Below are positions 13,701 to 28,300 of a DNA stretch of 64,000 bases, in pieces. The stretch comes from Timema cristinae (taxonomy: Eukaryota; Arthropoda; Insecta; Phasmatodea; Timematidae): assembly GCA_039000515.1 (NCBI GenBank), contig JBCFYV010000012.1, positions 84,749,784 to 84,813,783 on the forward strand. The letters run 5' to 3'. The notes under the pieces are model-generated. The model searched no databases, had not been told where the DNA came from, and saw only the letters and a list, made by a program, of their open reading frames with translations. The translations under genes and the position numbers were made by a program. The stretch's first letter is position 1. Every line of letters begins with the position of its first letter.

Positions 13701-16700
13701 CTATAAAAACAATTTGAAGTGCTCTTCTCTCACACATTTTTTGAAATTTGGATGCCTCTAGAAGCTATTTAAAGTAGTCGTAGCCTGGGCATTTTTCGAA
13801 AACTAGATGCCTACAATAAAATATTTAAATTGGTCCTTCCCTGTCAAATTTTTGAAAATTGGATGCCTCTAAAAGCTATTTGGAGCTTGATACAAGGTAT
13901 TTTACAGTTTAATAGTTGAGACTATCATTTATATATTTGATTTATATATTTGATTAAATTTGGACAACAATGTCTTGGCAAAATTTACATCTTTTGGGAT
14001 ATAACATTTCTGGCACGTATAATATATTGAACCTTAGTCTATTATAATTTCCTTATTTCATATTGAAAGAAGGTGTGCACCCCAGATAAAAATTATACAT
14101 ATTAATTATAAATCATGAATATTGGCTTTTACACACAAAGTTAGTTGAGTTTTATTCATAAATTTCTATTTAAGAAATAAATTTTAATTAAATTGATTGT
14201 ATGTTAAATGAGATGACAAAACTTCAACAAGGCAATGACAATACTCAACATAGTAGTAACCACAACGATGAAAAATTATTTACTAGGATTAGGATTAAAA
14301 TGCTTAAAAAATACTTAAAAAGTCTCACCTTAATTAAAGATCAACGAAGACAAATTTTATATGTATATATTATCATGCTTTCAAGCATGTTTTTTTTTAA
14401 ATATGGTTGTTGTTATGTTTGATAATGTTTGCAATATTATCAAAGATGTTTATGGTCTAATTCTAAAAGTCTTTTACCCTTAAAATTTAGAAAATCTGAA
14501 TACCTCATTAGTACTGATATATTTTAATAGATGTGTAAGACAAGACCTAAATGGGTTTGGTCCAAACCATCAAATTTCATACTATTTTGACATAGATAAT
14601 TTTCTTTTCATTAGCTGTGTACTATGAGATATAATTAATACCATACACAAAGAAATCGACAAAAATTCCATTTATATATCCAAAGATTTTCTGATTGGCT
14701 TGAATAATAATCGGAGAAAACCATTAATTGTTCAACAAGTGCCTTTTCAAAGGAGATAAGCAATTCTCACCTAAAAACGACTTATGGTATGCCAGAACTT
14801 TCGGGACACTACACTGAGCAATTAAAGATTAACTACTCCCAGATTACACTGAAATATAGCAGAGTACCTTAACCAACTATGTGATGGTTCTATCAAATAA
14901 GATTAACCAAGGGATGTAGGCTTAATATATTTCAAGGTAAACAGAGAATACACATTCTGCCTGTCAACATTCAGACAGACGCTCTAAAATATATGTTTGG
15001 ACGTTAAAGTTGTCAATTAGGTGGTTACTCAAATTTGATAAAAATCTACGAATATAATACTTCATAAAATTAGAGTTCGTTTTATTAAATATAATAGTAT
15101 TCATGTGGATTCATTAGAAAATGACAATCTAGAATAATTTGAACTGACAGAAAATGTGAACCTAAGGGGGTTGTATATTAATGTCAAAGATACTTCATAT
15201 GAATGTCTAGTTGTACTAAATGTCAGTCCTATACATTAAATACCCTGTCGCGAGTAAGCTCGGGGACTGCGCCAAGACTGACCCCAGGAAATGACATGAT
15301 AGGCAACACGCATTTTAATAATGAAAGTAGTCTAATAAAAAGGGGCTATAAAACACAGCATTAGGTAATATATTCAGTGTCTTATCAACTATCACAATTA
15401 GTACACGATTATTAACAGTTTAATTGGATGAACAATTAAATCACCATTATTATTTTTATTTATCAAGATTCACCCTACCTACCCACTGTGTTTAATATAT
15501 CTAGAACAGGGATTCCCAAACCTTTTCACTTCAGGGCAGACTTAGTTGACAACATTTTCACTGCACACTTGTATAAAGGCTGTAATATAATAAATGTTGT
15601 TATTAAATTTAAATAAAATTATAAATTATTAGTATAACGATACAGTTTATATTAAGTGTATCTTCATCTATGTTCTCATCTACTTGCAGAGCAAATTGCC
15701 AGTTTACTTAAATTCTTTCAACAACATTTTCACTGATGTCTTCTGACATTTCAGCAATACTTTGGACTATCATAATATTTGACAAAGGCACTTTTGAAAT
15801 CTTCTCTTTAGACAAGCTGATCCAATCACACTTTTGCCAATAACATGTGGTTTCGTGCTTTTGCGTTCAATTCAGCAACTTTAAACTTAAACTTTTTTTT
15901 TCAATCTTATGTTCTGCATTATGTTGGGAGTTTAAAATACGTTAGAAATAATATAATTATGTTTTTTTTTAGATTCACCTGGATGTTTGGTGGTTAGAGG
16001 CCACTTAATTTTGCTAGGAACTATTGTTTCATTGCCCAAAGTTCTCCATACAAAAAATACAGATAGAAACTGGTCGGTCCTAATCATCCCTCCAAGCGAA
16101 ACTGAAAGCTAAATAGCTATCGTTATACCGGGATAACGCTTTAGGAGGCGTAGTCGATTTATCACGATATGAACTTCACGATAAACTAAAGTGCCGCAGC
16201 ACACCGGTTGGGAACTACTGATCTAGAAGCTAATAGCTAGAGCCAGCACTATAATATTATCATAATATTGATCTCACAGGATTCAGTGGAATATATCAGA
16301 AGAGCTGGAAGCTGTTCGAACATTAAGAAATAATCAAAAACTTCATTTTACATTCAGAAATAAATAGTATGACAAAATCGTATATAATTTCCCATGTATG
16401 AATTTTACAGGGTGTCAAGTGACCTGAAAACAGGGAAAAGTCTGGGAATTTGCTTGGCCAAGGAAAAGTCATAAAAAATTTGATCAAATTTCCGGAATTT
16501 TCACATATTCACTAAATAAAAAGCAAATTTTTTATTTACAATAATTTTAATGACATATTTCTTCCAGCTAAAACACACCTCGTATCTATCTTAACACATC
16601 TGCCCCAGTTGAGCATATTAATCTCAATTCTCAAAGTCAACATGTGATTTTCAAGTTGTCTTTTTACCTCTCTAGCTCATGTCTTTAGCCAAAGTTGAGT

Positions 16701-19700
16701 CATGGCTATGCGCATGCGAGAGAATTAATTACATTAGACTATTGGAAGAAGAAACTAAAAAAAGAATGTGTCTCATAACAGTTAACAAGATGTACTGGTG
16801 TAAGGTGATCTTTTAATGCCTCAATATTATCTCACTGAAATCTAACTTAAGTCGCACTATCCAGCAGGCCATCGATTTAGCCTGATATATTTTAACACCT
16901 CATAACATGACATAATTTCAGAATGGGTATAGGCCAATATATATATTTTATATATATTGATTGATTGTTAAGAGTTGGAAATGGGCTCTAGAAATCTTGG
17001 AAAGGTCAGGGAATATTAACAAATATTTTAAAACTTTGTTTGATTTTTTTAACAGCTATTAGTAAACTATATTTCACGAACATTTTTTAGAAATACAAAT
17101 ACATCATTATTTAATACGTAAAACACTCTTCATATAGGTATACATTTTGAACAAATTTGTTGAAGTTATTTTCAAAATGTTTCACTTTTTTCAAAAATCC
17201 CTGATCAGTAAACTATCTTTATAATTTAAAATACTTCTAGATATATGAACCAAATTTTAAGGAATTTAAAAAAAAAATTAGAATTATATAAGATAAGTTA
17301 TCATGAAACTACCCTTCACTTAGCACTAGAATCCAAATCCCGATTTATCCTTGAGGTGTGACCATTATAATATAATATACGAGTACATAACAAGTTTGAA
17401 TAGAATACATCAAACCGTTTCAACTGTAGCCCCAAGTACAGACAGACAAAATGTTAAACCAACTTTTTTTTAGTTTGGAGTCAAGTAAAGTTTCAAAATC
17501 CACCATAATTTGAAGATAGAAAATGTTCACAACTACAATTTACTTTATTACATGATGAAATAAAAATTATCCATAAAGAATCATAAAACTTAAAACTATG
17601 TTCATAAAATATGTAATATTAGATTTCAATTATCTGGAACTTGTGCTATGAGCTTATTATATTTCCGTTTCTCCAAATAACGAGCTATAGCTGATACTTA
17701 GTCCTACTATTTTGTTATTAAATTTGTAATTAACTCGTGTATTTGTATGGTTGGTTACTCCTCCACAGTGTGCCTATTGTCGGTGGTGCTATTGCTGCCA
17801 TACTTCGCCCGGGGACACGCCCCTCTACTCGTGGGCAGCATGGGGCTCACCTACTCTTGTTTGGTGCTACCAATGATCATATCCGCCAACTACAAGTACC
17901 CCCTTAGTGGAGTCAGACCCTTCTTAATCCACGCCACAAGTAAGTAACTATTTATATTCTAGTCTCCTAATATTGGATTGTAATTTAATCCCAGATATAA
18001 GTGGTTCTTCATAATTCACACTACAAAGGAAAACATCCTCATCTACTGGTCTCTTATTAATATTACTGGAACTGTACCACCATTTCCTACAAATACAAGC
18101 TTCCCTCAGTGGCACTTCATACCCTACTCTTCAAGTGAGAACCTTCTCATATTCTGGTCTCTTAATACTGTATAACTGTACTATCATCTCTTACAGATAC
18201 AAGTTCCTCCAATTACATACACTTCATTAAAAATTCTACAAGTGAGAACCTCCTTAGATTTTGCTTTCCTAATACTGTCCCCCAGATATAAACTTTACTC
18301 AGTGATTCTACATACTTCCCACTACAGTGAGAAACTCTTCATCTGCTGGTCTCCTAATACTGTATTATCATTTCCTTCAGACAAGGTGACCTCACCGGCT
18401 ACTCACTACAGGTGAATGGAGAATAATAATATCTCTTGATAGTGGAAAGTAAAAAGCACCCATAGAAAATGTAACTAAAATAGCAATAGGAAAGATATCT
18501 GGACTTACCAAGAGTGGTGTCAAGTTGTGCTGTGCTCGGCGGGGATAGAACCAAATAGTATACTGGAATTGACTTTGGTAGACACGAGGTGGATTGGACT
18601 ACGAGCTCCTAGGGCTTTCATCCTGCTAATATAGTTGTCCCCTACCCCCACCACCGTGGTACTCTTCGTTGAGAGGTCAAACAAGGGGAAGGGGGATTGC
18701 CAAGATAAACCCCTGACACCCATGATCCACCGTTTTACGAAAACACTACCACGATGATGTCATCTCTGTCCATTGAGGAAAAATATGTCACTCAAGAAAC
18801 CAGAAGGGTGCAAAACACAACCGAAACTGACTAGTGATCATGAATAACGTCAGGAAGGAGCAGTGGGCTCTAGACGATTATCGAAATTCTTCTTATCCGT
18901 CAAACAGCGGGTTCGGAGGAGGATTATTTTAGCTTCAATTTGAGAAGGGTTGACGAGGTTAATGGGAAGAAGCCTGAGTGGCTGTTGTAACATGGGTTGA
19001 CGTTGATTGATAGTGACGGTATTTATCGAGATGTCCTAGTTAATATCGCGCTGAAAGGGATTGGAGGGCGACCCTGTTGCTAACCCACGCTCTTAATGTT
19101 TTAATTAAGTGTTGAAACGATAAATTAGGTAATAGTTTTAACTTCCATGACCTTGGATACGGCATGTTTGTTTGTCGGAGCTATAGGTCTTCATTAGGTC
19201 ACGACTTTTAATTTGTGTATTTAATACAAACTTTTTAAACGTAAGGGTTAGACCAGTTCATTGTACCTAGGACAGCAACGCTAAGAACAAGACATTCACC
19301 CTTGGACAAAGATGAGACCACAGATAAGAATGTTGCGAGATTCAAACGCTGAACAAACACACTCTGAGAAACTTTGGTTCAAAACCTGATTGGGGCAGAT
19401 GAATGAACATATGTGAAACCCGTATTGTTCGACGCCTAAGGCATCAACCTCGTCCAATTTAATTTGCCAGTGATGAGATTTTTGGGGTTAAAGTCTCGTC
19501 CAAGTGTAATGAGAGTGGCTTTCCCTAAATGGTTTTGAGCTCTGCTTCCATGCAAATGCAGACACACTTCCTCTCAATACTACCTTTCTTTTGGCTTCCC
19601 CAGTAGTGAAAGTGGATAGTCTTATCGGGTAGTAAGACTTGTAGCACATAAAAGTACCTATGTAATTCAACTGTTCTAAAAATTTATATTAAATTTAGTG

Positions 19701-20426
19701 ATACCTTTTTCGGTGGCCACATGGTCTAAGGTGTCAGTCTCCTGTTAAACTAGACTGCCGATGACAGGAAATTGGGGTTCAAATCCCGGTTGGGTGTTTT
19801 AAGGGTGGTTTTCCCCAATCTCTCTCCAAGCAAATGTGGATTCACTTCTTCTCAATGAAACCTTCATCTTTATAACTCTAGTGTAATTAGTATATAATGT
19901 GCATACCTGAACAGGTAGTATAACGTGGTGTTAAAAAAACCTTTTAAAACAGTTAACTAGACACTGGGAATGAAACCTGGCTCTTTGCGCTAATTCTCTA
20001 CCACAAAGACAGCTTATTTCCTTTGAATTTTATTTTAACATAAGAACTGTAATACTGTACTTAGCAATCACGAGGGTCCGGTAACTCCCTCCAAGAACCA
20101 TTGTTCCAACTAATCTCTGAATGTCAACTAGTGTGAACCAGGCCTCCAAGGGCACAGACAATCAAGCACAGACAAGGAAATAACAGAAACACAGCCTTAC
20201 GAGAGATTTGCTACGCCCCTCGAGTCAGGTAGAACTTAAAATATCCTGTGATAATAGCGCTTCCAAGTGAGAATTCTTTAAAACAACTCACTTGCAAAAT
20301 GTTCCTCATGAGAAAGACAAACTGAGAGAGTGAAAGCTAAAAGTTGCTGTCTGTCTCTCCGAGTACAATAGTTCAGTTCATGTAGCGGTAATTCCTTTCC
20401 CTGCCTTCCCCCTTTTCATTGAACAA

Positions 20427-20489
<63 letters not shown>

Positions 20490-22283
20490 GCGTCTTACTA
20501 CACGTTCGGGTTATACGAACTTACGCTAATGTGAAATGGTAGGGTGATTGTGAGATGAAATGGAGGACCTACAGTTTAACGTGGGATCCAAACCATGGTG
20601 GAGGCCTAGCATTCCACATATTCACAAGTTACATTGAACAAAACTTATAAAACAATAGAGAGTGGTGGACCCAAATATACAATGCCAGTGCTTCTACAGT
20701 TTAAAAGTAATCGACACGCAATCTTAAAATGCACTTGTAAATGAATTATTAAATATTTTGTGACCAGCTTCTGCGGTCACAATTCTTTAGGATTCGCGTT
20801 TTCGTTAGACTGGACTGCAAATAGCTGGGATATCAGCGTTCGAATCCCGATCGGGTGTAATGAGTGATTTTCCTAAAATGCTTATAATTCTACTTCAACG
20901 CAAATACGGGCACATTTCCCAAAAATGCTACCTTCCTCATTCCTAATTCATTGGATACGTGGATAGCCGTAATGGGAAGTAAGACACGGTGCACAAAATA
21001 TATCAGTAATTAAAATTAAATACTTATGTTGTAAAGGTTGCATTTATTTTTCTACATTTTGTTGTCAAATTAATACAAACAAAATATGCAAGTGATATGC
21101 TACTTTGTTAACTATAAAAAAGAGAGTTAAATGCATGGAAAATACAATGAAGAGATTCCTAAGTATATATTATTTGGTATCGGTAATACCTTCTTATTTT
21201 AAACATTGGAATGATTGTATTCAATATTATTTTATACTAATGTGCAATGAGAGTTAACAAATCGGTCTTAAATCAGTTTATAGTAAAATCAAGTCTGAAA
21301 ATGAAGCTTATTTCCCTAAACGCGATTTTAGGATTACACAACAAAAATACCATAAAGTTTTGTCCAATTTCACTCTACCAACACCTTCTCGTGTCTGTAT
21401 GGAAAATTAAATATCTCTTAGTTTTAGTAATGGTGAATATAAATACATATTAATTTCAAGTCTCTATGACCACTAGTTCAAAAGATGCACGGCCAGTGAA
21501 TTTTGAACACTTTCCACTTTCAATCCCCCTTTTTCATCGTCTACGGGGTGAATTTCACAAAAGTTGGTCCTATCTCTGGTCTCGGGCCAAAAAGGAACCT
21601 TTACTCATAATTTCAAGTTTCCATGTTTGAAACCATTAAGCTCTTCTAACAAAACCACAAACTACCCCACTTCATTTACTGGCTCAACAGGCAAAATTGG
21701 CCTTGTAGTTTGGAATTTTAAGCAATAATGTCTCATCCCTGTGTATCACACTCGTGTTAATATTACTAAACAAATATGTAGTTTAATATAAAGAGAAAAC
21801 ATAATAAATTCTCAAATTTGTGCTTTATACTTCTAATATTTAGATATATTATTTTTAAATAGCAGTTTAAATGGACTATCTGGCCAAAATTAATTTTAGA
21901 TAAATGTTTTCAATAGATAATGCTTCTATTATATCAGTGTTGGTATCCACTAAGTGAGAAATAATGATGTAATAAAGAAGAAATTACATACTTGTATAAT
22001 ATCTGTATAATAATAACTGGAGACCTGGCGGTCTAGGGTAAGGTGTCAGACTTCTATGCTGGCGGCTGGGGTTCAATCCTCGGTCCCGGCACAGATTTAT
22101 CTGATTACCAAACCCTTCCTTCACCTCTGACAAGACATCTTGTAAATGTGGGGAATGCCAGGCCTCCACCGTGGTTCGGATTCCACGTTGAACTGTAGGC
22201 CCTTCATTTCATCTCACAATCACCTACCATTACACATTAGCGTAAGTAGCGTATAACCCGAATGGGTAGTAAGACGCGTGCTA

Positions 22284-22330
<47 letters not shown>

Positions 22331-25300
22331 TAATAATAATAATAACTAGTTTCCACTATATTAAGGCTAATAACTAGGCCTACCTCAATAAATAAATGGT
22401 ATGGTGCAACCAGAGACTTTCTCTATCCTTTGTCTAAAAATGGAAATATTTACTTAAAACTCGTAAGATTTGTGAAACCAGATAATATACATTTTTGCAG
22501 AAACATGATGGATAAAAAAGAGCATCACATTCTATCAAGAGGCATAAATGAAAGAAACTATTTCCATTTTTAAGACTTATTTGGTTATTTGTATCTGTCA
22601 CACATAAATGGTTTTTATTTTGTTTACATCTCCTTTCCTATTTCTCAGGGTCCCACTTATTAAATAAATATTCATAATTTACAGAAACATATTGTTCATC
22701 AAAAAGCATAATAATTAACTCCCAATTTCAGAGACCTCAATTAAAAAATATATATTTGACAATAGTTCGGAAGCTAGGGACCATACCTAAATTACGTAAG
22801 TATTTTATGAAGTGGGGGTGATCAGTATTTTGCTTCGTTTTCGTGGAGGTGGGCCTAATCCATCTTAACTAAGGATTCTATTAATGTTTATAGTGACACA
22901 AAATCTAAAAAAAACTTTCTACAGACGCACAGTCAAAAAGGTTGCACCTAGCGATGACAGATGGCGCTGAAGTGTAGCCTATAGATGTACAGAGCTATAC
23001 ATAACTATAAAATGTCATTTATTTATGATGGGTTACACATAATTTTACAGCGATAAGTATTCTATAATTTCACATCACCAATTCTTATGTCAAAAATAAT
23101 ATAATTTACCAAATCGTAAAAAAAAAAAACTTAAGATCGGTAAGAGGAGAGGGGGGAACGAAAAATCTTACGATCACTTACGTAGGGGGATTTTGGGGAG
23201 AATGGGATTCGAAATAATGAAAAAAAAAGCCATACATAGTTTATGGTTTTATAAAAATAAATTACAAGCAAGGTTTGTTTTTTAAAATTGAATTTTACTA
23301 TAACCTTACAATAATGAGTTATTTTGTGTCTCAAATACTTGCGAAGATATGATTGAAATTGGCAACATCTGCTTATGTAAAGTTCCCTTAAAATTATGTT
23401 CATGGGATGATTAAAACGGCCATTTAGTTCATAATGATAAACAATACCCAGATACAAAATTTAATAAAAATCGTTACAGCTGACTTTGAGATAACATGTA
23501 TTCTCTCTTTTTTTACCTCTACTACCCTGAATTTTAGGGTAAGATATCTAATTCCAAAAACTCCTTGGGAGAACCTTATAAAAACCAAATATACTAAGTT
23601 TTAGCCAGATCAATAAAATAGTTTTGGCTCTAGGCCTAGATATAGACACACAGGCAGATGCCATCGCAAAAAACACTTTTTTGGTTTCGGGGCTTGACAG
23701 TAATCAAAATTTGTACTTGTATTTTTTTTACGATCACAGTACTTTTCTGTTCAAGGTGTCGAGAGAAAGTAAAAATTGTCTATTTACGTAAAAGTGAGAA
23801 CAAATCATAGTCTTATACGTTCCAGTGGTGCAAGCACATTTCTAGACATTCTTAAAACTACTTTTAACTAAAGGCTCAATGGCACTATGGACTAAAATAA
23901 TCACAACTTATAAAGCAAAACGTAGTAAATATTACATTGGTCACCTATGTAAGTTTTTGTGTTTATACAGTCATAATGTCCCATTATTTAAATATTGTAT
24001 TTATTTTTAACTTATCAATTATAATTATATAGTCATATGAAGAGAGTTTATTTAGGTAGAGTTACATATATGAGCTTTTACATACTATAACAACTAAAGT
24101 GTTTTATTGAAACATACCTCCTATTCGAGCATACTATTTAAAAGTCAAAGTTGTTAACCTAAAGTTCAAGCCAAACAGCTGGTTTTGTACCTGAAGCTTG
24201 CTCGGTGACAGCCAGCTGATTGGTTAACTCGAGGAGCTCATATTTTGTATATGTCGTCTAGTAAATTTAAGTTTAAAGTGAGTCGTTTAGAAAATGCTCA
24301 CTTGATTGCACTGCAATCACTGGGGACCACAACTAGCGATCCCAACGTTGAAGGAGTAAAGCCTCTAAAAGGAGCGCAACGCGTTTAACCTGGTGGTTGT
24401 GGTTATGTTCTTTCCTTGTTTGCGCCCATGGATTATAATTGTACAGATAGATAATGACAGCGTTTGATATAATATCATCATTAACATGGATCACATTTCT
24501 TCAAACATTGTACTGGAGAGTAAACAGATTGCAAGGAAGTGACAACTACAAGACCAAGGCAAACACAGCGACGATTTTAACGTGATGTTTATTCAGATAA
24601 TTAATTATCACTAGCAATGTAATGTGTTTTATGTTCTCGACAACCACGCTACGGCGCCGTGAGATAGATTACTCTTACTACCTTTCGTACGTATATGTGC
24701 CATGTGTTGCATATGTTTGTGGGGTAACAAGACTCAGAAGAATAGCATAACACAAAGTATAACATTACCTTTAGAATAACACCGATAATACAGTAAAATA
24801 CTTCCAATGTTGACCCCGAAAATATATTTGCATTTGAAGGGTACAGAGTAGAAAAGAGGGAAAGTCACATTACACACATTTCCTAGGACAACTTTTACAT
24901 CTCAAAAGCCATAAGGAGCCCAGCAAATACTGTAGATTTTTATTAATTTAAATATGACAGAGACTTCTTTTAACCACAATTTAAAGCTCATTAGAGAGGT
25001 GTCATGACTGTCTAACAGATGGAAACATTTAGTAAGAATTGAGGTTAAACTCTAACCCCTAGTCTCCTGTACCCTTCGTTTTCTAAAAGGTGCTTTAAAT
25101 GTCCATTCTTAAGAAAATCAAGGTTATAGATTAGGTAGGGTTCTATAAATACACAGTCCGATATCTTAGCTTGGTTGGCAGCGTGTCTGTATAGTGATAT
25201 AAGGGTCCTGGGTTCAATTCCCAGAATAACAGAAAAATTTATCATTGACAAAATGTGAGCTTAACCTTTCACAGTGATAAGTTATCGGCCGAGGGCTCGA

Positions 25301-28300
25301 TGTTGTGTCTGTTATAGATGTAAGTTAGTTTATATTACATGTGCTGATATAATCAGTGGGTTCAGAAAGTGTCCGTTAACCACCTCAATTAAATTAGAAG
25401 TATATATAATATTACATATTTAATATTCATTAAATTGAAAAATTACATCTGGACACGGGAATTGAACCCGGGAACTTTGGATTAGTACACCAATCTCTAA
25501 CCACTGAGCCATCTGGGAACTATCCCCTTCTCCAAGCCATTCTTCACTCATACTTTAAGGCAGAGTCTTTGATGGACGTACGGAAATCGTTAGCTACAAA
25601 TGTGGGATTAATTAAGATCACGCGCTCTCAGATAACGCAGCCACCTTTGACTCGGTAGTTGGCTTTTTGCTGCCAATTGTATAATTATAACTGTCCGAAT
25701 GAGCATTTCATGATGGATTAAACAGCTAAGCTATTATATTTATTGATCACGATTATAGCCGCATATAAATATCATATTATTTTAATTTAAAAATAATACC
25801 TCCACACGGGAACGAACCCGGGAACTTTGAATAGTACACAAATCCTCTAACACTGAGCTATCCAGGAATAGCTCCGTATAGCCGACGATTTCCGCACGTC
25901 CATCATAGAGTCTGCCTTAAAATATGAGTGAAGAATGTCCCTGGGCACGGGACGATTCCTGGATATTTCAGTGGTTAGAGCATTAGCCTACTAATCCAAA
26001 AGTCTCAGGTTTGATTCCCGTGTTCGTGTTATTTTTATATTTAAATAATATTATATTTAGATGAGGCTGCAACCGTAATTAGCAAATATAATAGCCTAAC
26101 TACTTAATCAACCTTACAAATTTAAATTGAATAGTTCATGTAAAACGAAACGATCTATATCTGGATAGATATTAAATTTTGAGTTATAAATACAAAGTGT
26201 TGCTGTTGTTTGTTACAGCAACCTGTAAACTGTTCCTTGGACCCGTATTGAGGTTTCTGAAGCGAGTGTACGCACCTCTAGATAGGACCGAGGACGTGTT
26301 CCTCAAGATGACTAACATCTCCACTATGGCCAATCAGGTGAGATTTTCTATCCGCAACCTTCCGGACCTTTCAAAACAAGTTTTAAGGGTGGTACTTGCT
26401 AGGTGCTAACGAATATTATAAAACAAAATAATTTGACTGCATCTGTAAACATTGACACAGGTCTTGCTGTGTAAACATTGATACAACTCCTGCTGTATAA
26501 ACATTTACACCAATACTGCTGCATAAACATTAACACAAGTCCTGCTGTGTAAATATTGATACAACTCCTGCTGTATAAACATTTACACCAATACTGCTGT
26601 ATAAAAATTAACACAAGTCCTGCTGTGTAAACATTGATACAACTCCTGCTGTATAAACATTGACCCCAGTCCTGCTGTATAAACATTAACACAAGTCCTG
26701 CTGTGTAAACATTGATACAACTCATGCTGTATAAACATTGACACAGGTCTTGCTGTATGAACATTGACACCAGTCCTGCTGTATAAACATTGATACAACT
26801 CCTGCTGTATAAACATTGACACAGGTCTTGCTGTATGAACATTGACACCAGTCTTATCTCAGTCTGTAGCGTATCTCTCTACTGAACTTAAAGTCCCGGG
26901 CTCAATTTATGCCATGGCAGGGATATCTATCATTGGTGAAATGTGGGTTTACCTTGCCAAAGTGATCAGTCGTGTGCTGATATAACCAGTTGGATCATAA
27001 AATGCACGTCAAATACCTCAGATAAGTTAAATTAAATATTATGCCATTAATATTATTTTATAGATATTTAAAGGCCAACTATCTGTTTAAAGTGATAATT
27101 CAAAATTACATGACTTGTTGTTTAATATAATATGAAAGTGGTTTTATTTACTCTTTTAATTGTCACTATAAGACCCTTCCTACCAGAATCGTACTATAGA
27201 AACTGTATGCATTGACAATACGAATGTGACTCTCTCATTAGAGGAAAGTCTCAAATTTGAACACTACACGCACTTACACGTGAGTGCTCACTGTACACGT
27301 GATTTGTGTTCGCTTGCATATATACGTTGTTCAAACACTGTACTAATATGGATACTGATAAATAACTTTTCATAAGTGACAAATCAAAAATAATATATTC
27401 TTTATGCTTCAAGTTAAAAAGAGAACTCAGATCAAATAAAGAGCCAATCTTTCAATACTTATAAATTTATCCACCATTATCTTGGGTATCAGCGCCTTAC
27501 TAATAAAATAGATTAACAAACCTAATAAACAAATTCGTCCCACATCGCTTGAACAAACTTGAGATTGTCAATGAACTGACGTACGTACACATGTTTCAGA
27601 TACTGTTATTCACGTTGAGGTGTGTTCCAAAAACTCTTCTACACGTTGTGATGTGTTCCAGAAATTCTTCTACGCGTTGTGCTGTGTTCCAGATACTGTT
27701 CATGTTGTTCTATGTTCCAGAAACTCTTCTTCACGTTGTTCTCTGTTCCAGATCTTGTTTTTCATGCTGTGTGATAAAGTACTGGTACCTGATCAGAGAG
27801 TAACCTGTCTCTACTCACTCATGTTTTACAACGTGATCGCCTACTGCGTGTCATATATCAAGGTAACTCACTTAGTGGGGCACCTCCTTACAAATGATAG
27901 TGATAGTCAGTACTGGATCTACAGGACTCAGATCTCTGCTAAACTTTAAATTCAGAGCCTGAATTCAAACACCTTGGTTTCTATTTATTGATTTTCGTTG
28001 ATCCACAGTGTTATTCAACTCCAGTTGCAGCGTGACTTTGATTCCGAATTTTACGAAACTTTTAGCTGACATACGCTTTTTGTGTGTGATCTAAGTTTTT
28101 TTTCTAACTATCTAGTCTACCCGTATAAGTATAATTTTGAGAAAACTACCTGCATTTAAATGACGATAGAGAGGGGAACCATTTAGGGGAACAGCAAATA
28201 AATATGGTCAGTTAAGATTAGAGCCATGATCTCACAGTAAGAGGTAAGCTAGGATAAACGAGATTGGTGGGTACGTGGACAAGGGTGTCAAAGTGGGTAC

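Noticed and set aside
18520..18723. Minus-strand frame in a mid-GC stretch
   Set aside because: No borders or motifs; GC alone is not enough.
22780..23190. Palindromic element ending in TAAATTACG/CTTACGTA
   Set aside because: Inverted pairing too weak and no target duplication seen; kept only as a remark.
25955..26025. A genuine tRNA gene
   Set aside because: A and B boxes are present, but the acceptor stem does not pair and the segment is part of repeated SINE copies.
26399..26848. Minus-strand 149-codon repeat protein
   Set aside because: 26-bp minisatellite, three units per 26 codons; overlapping frames are equally open.
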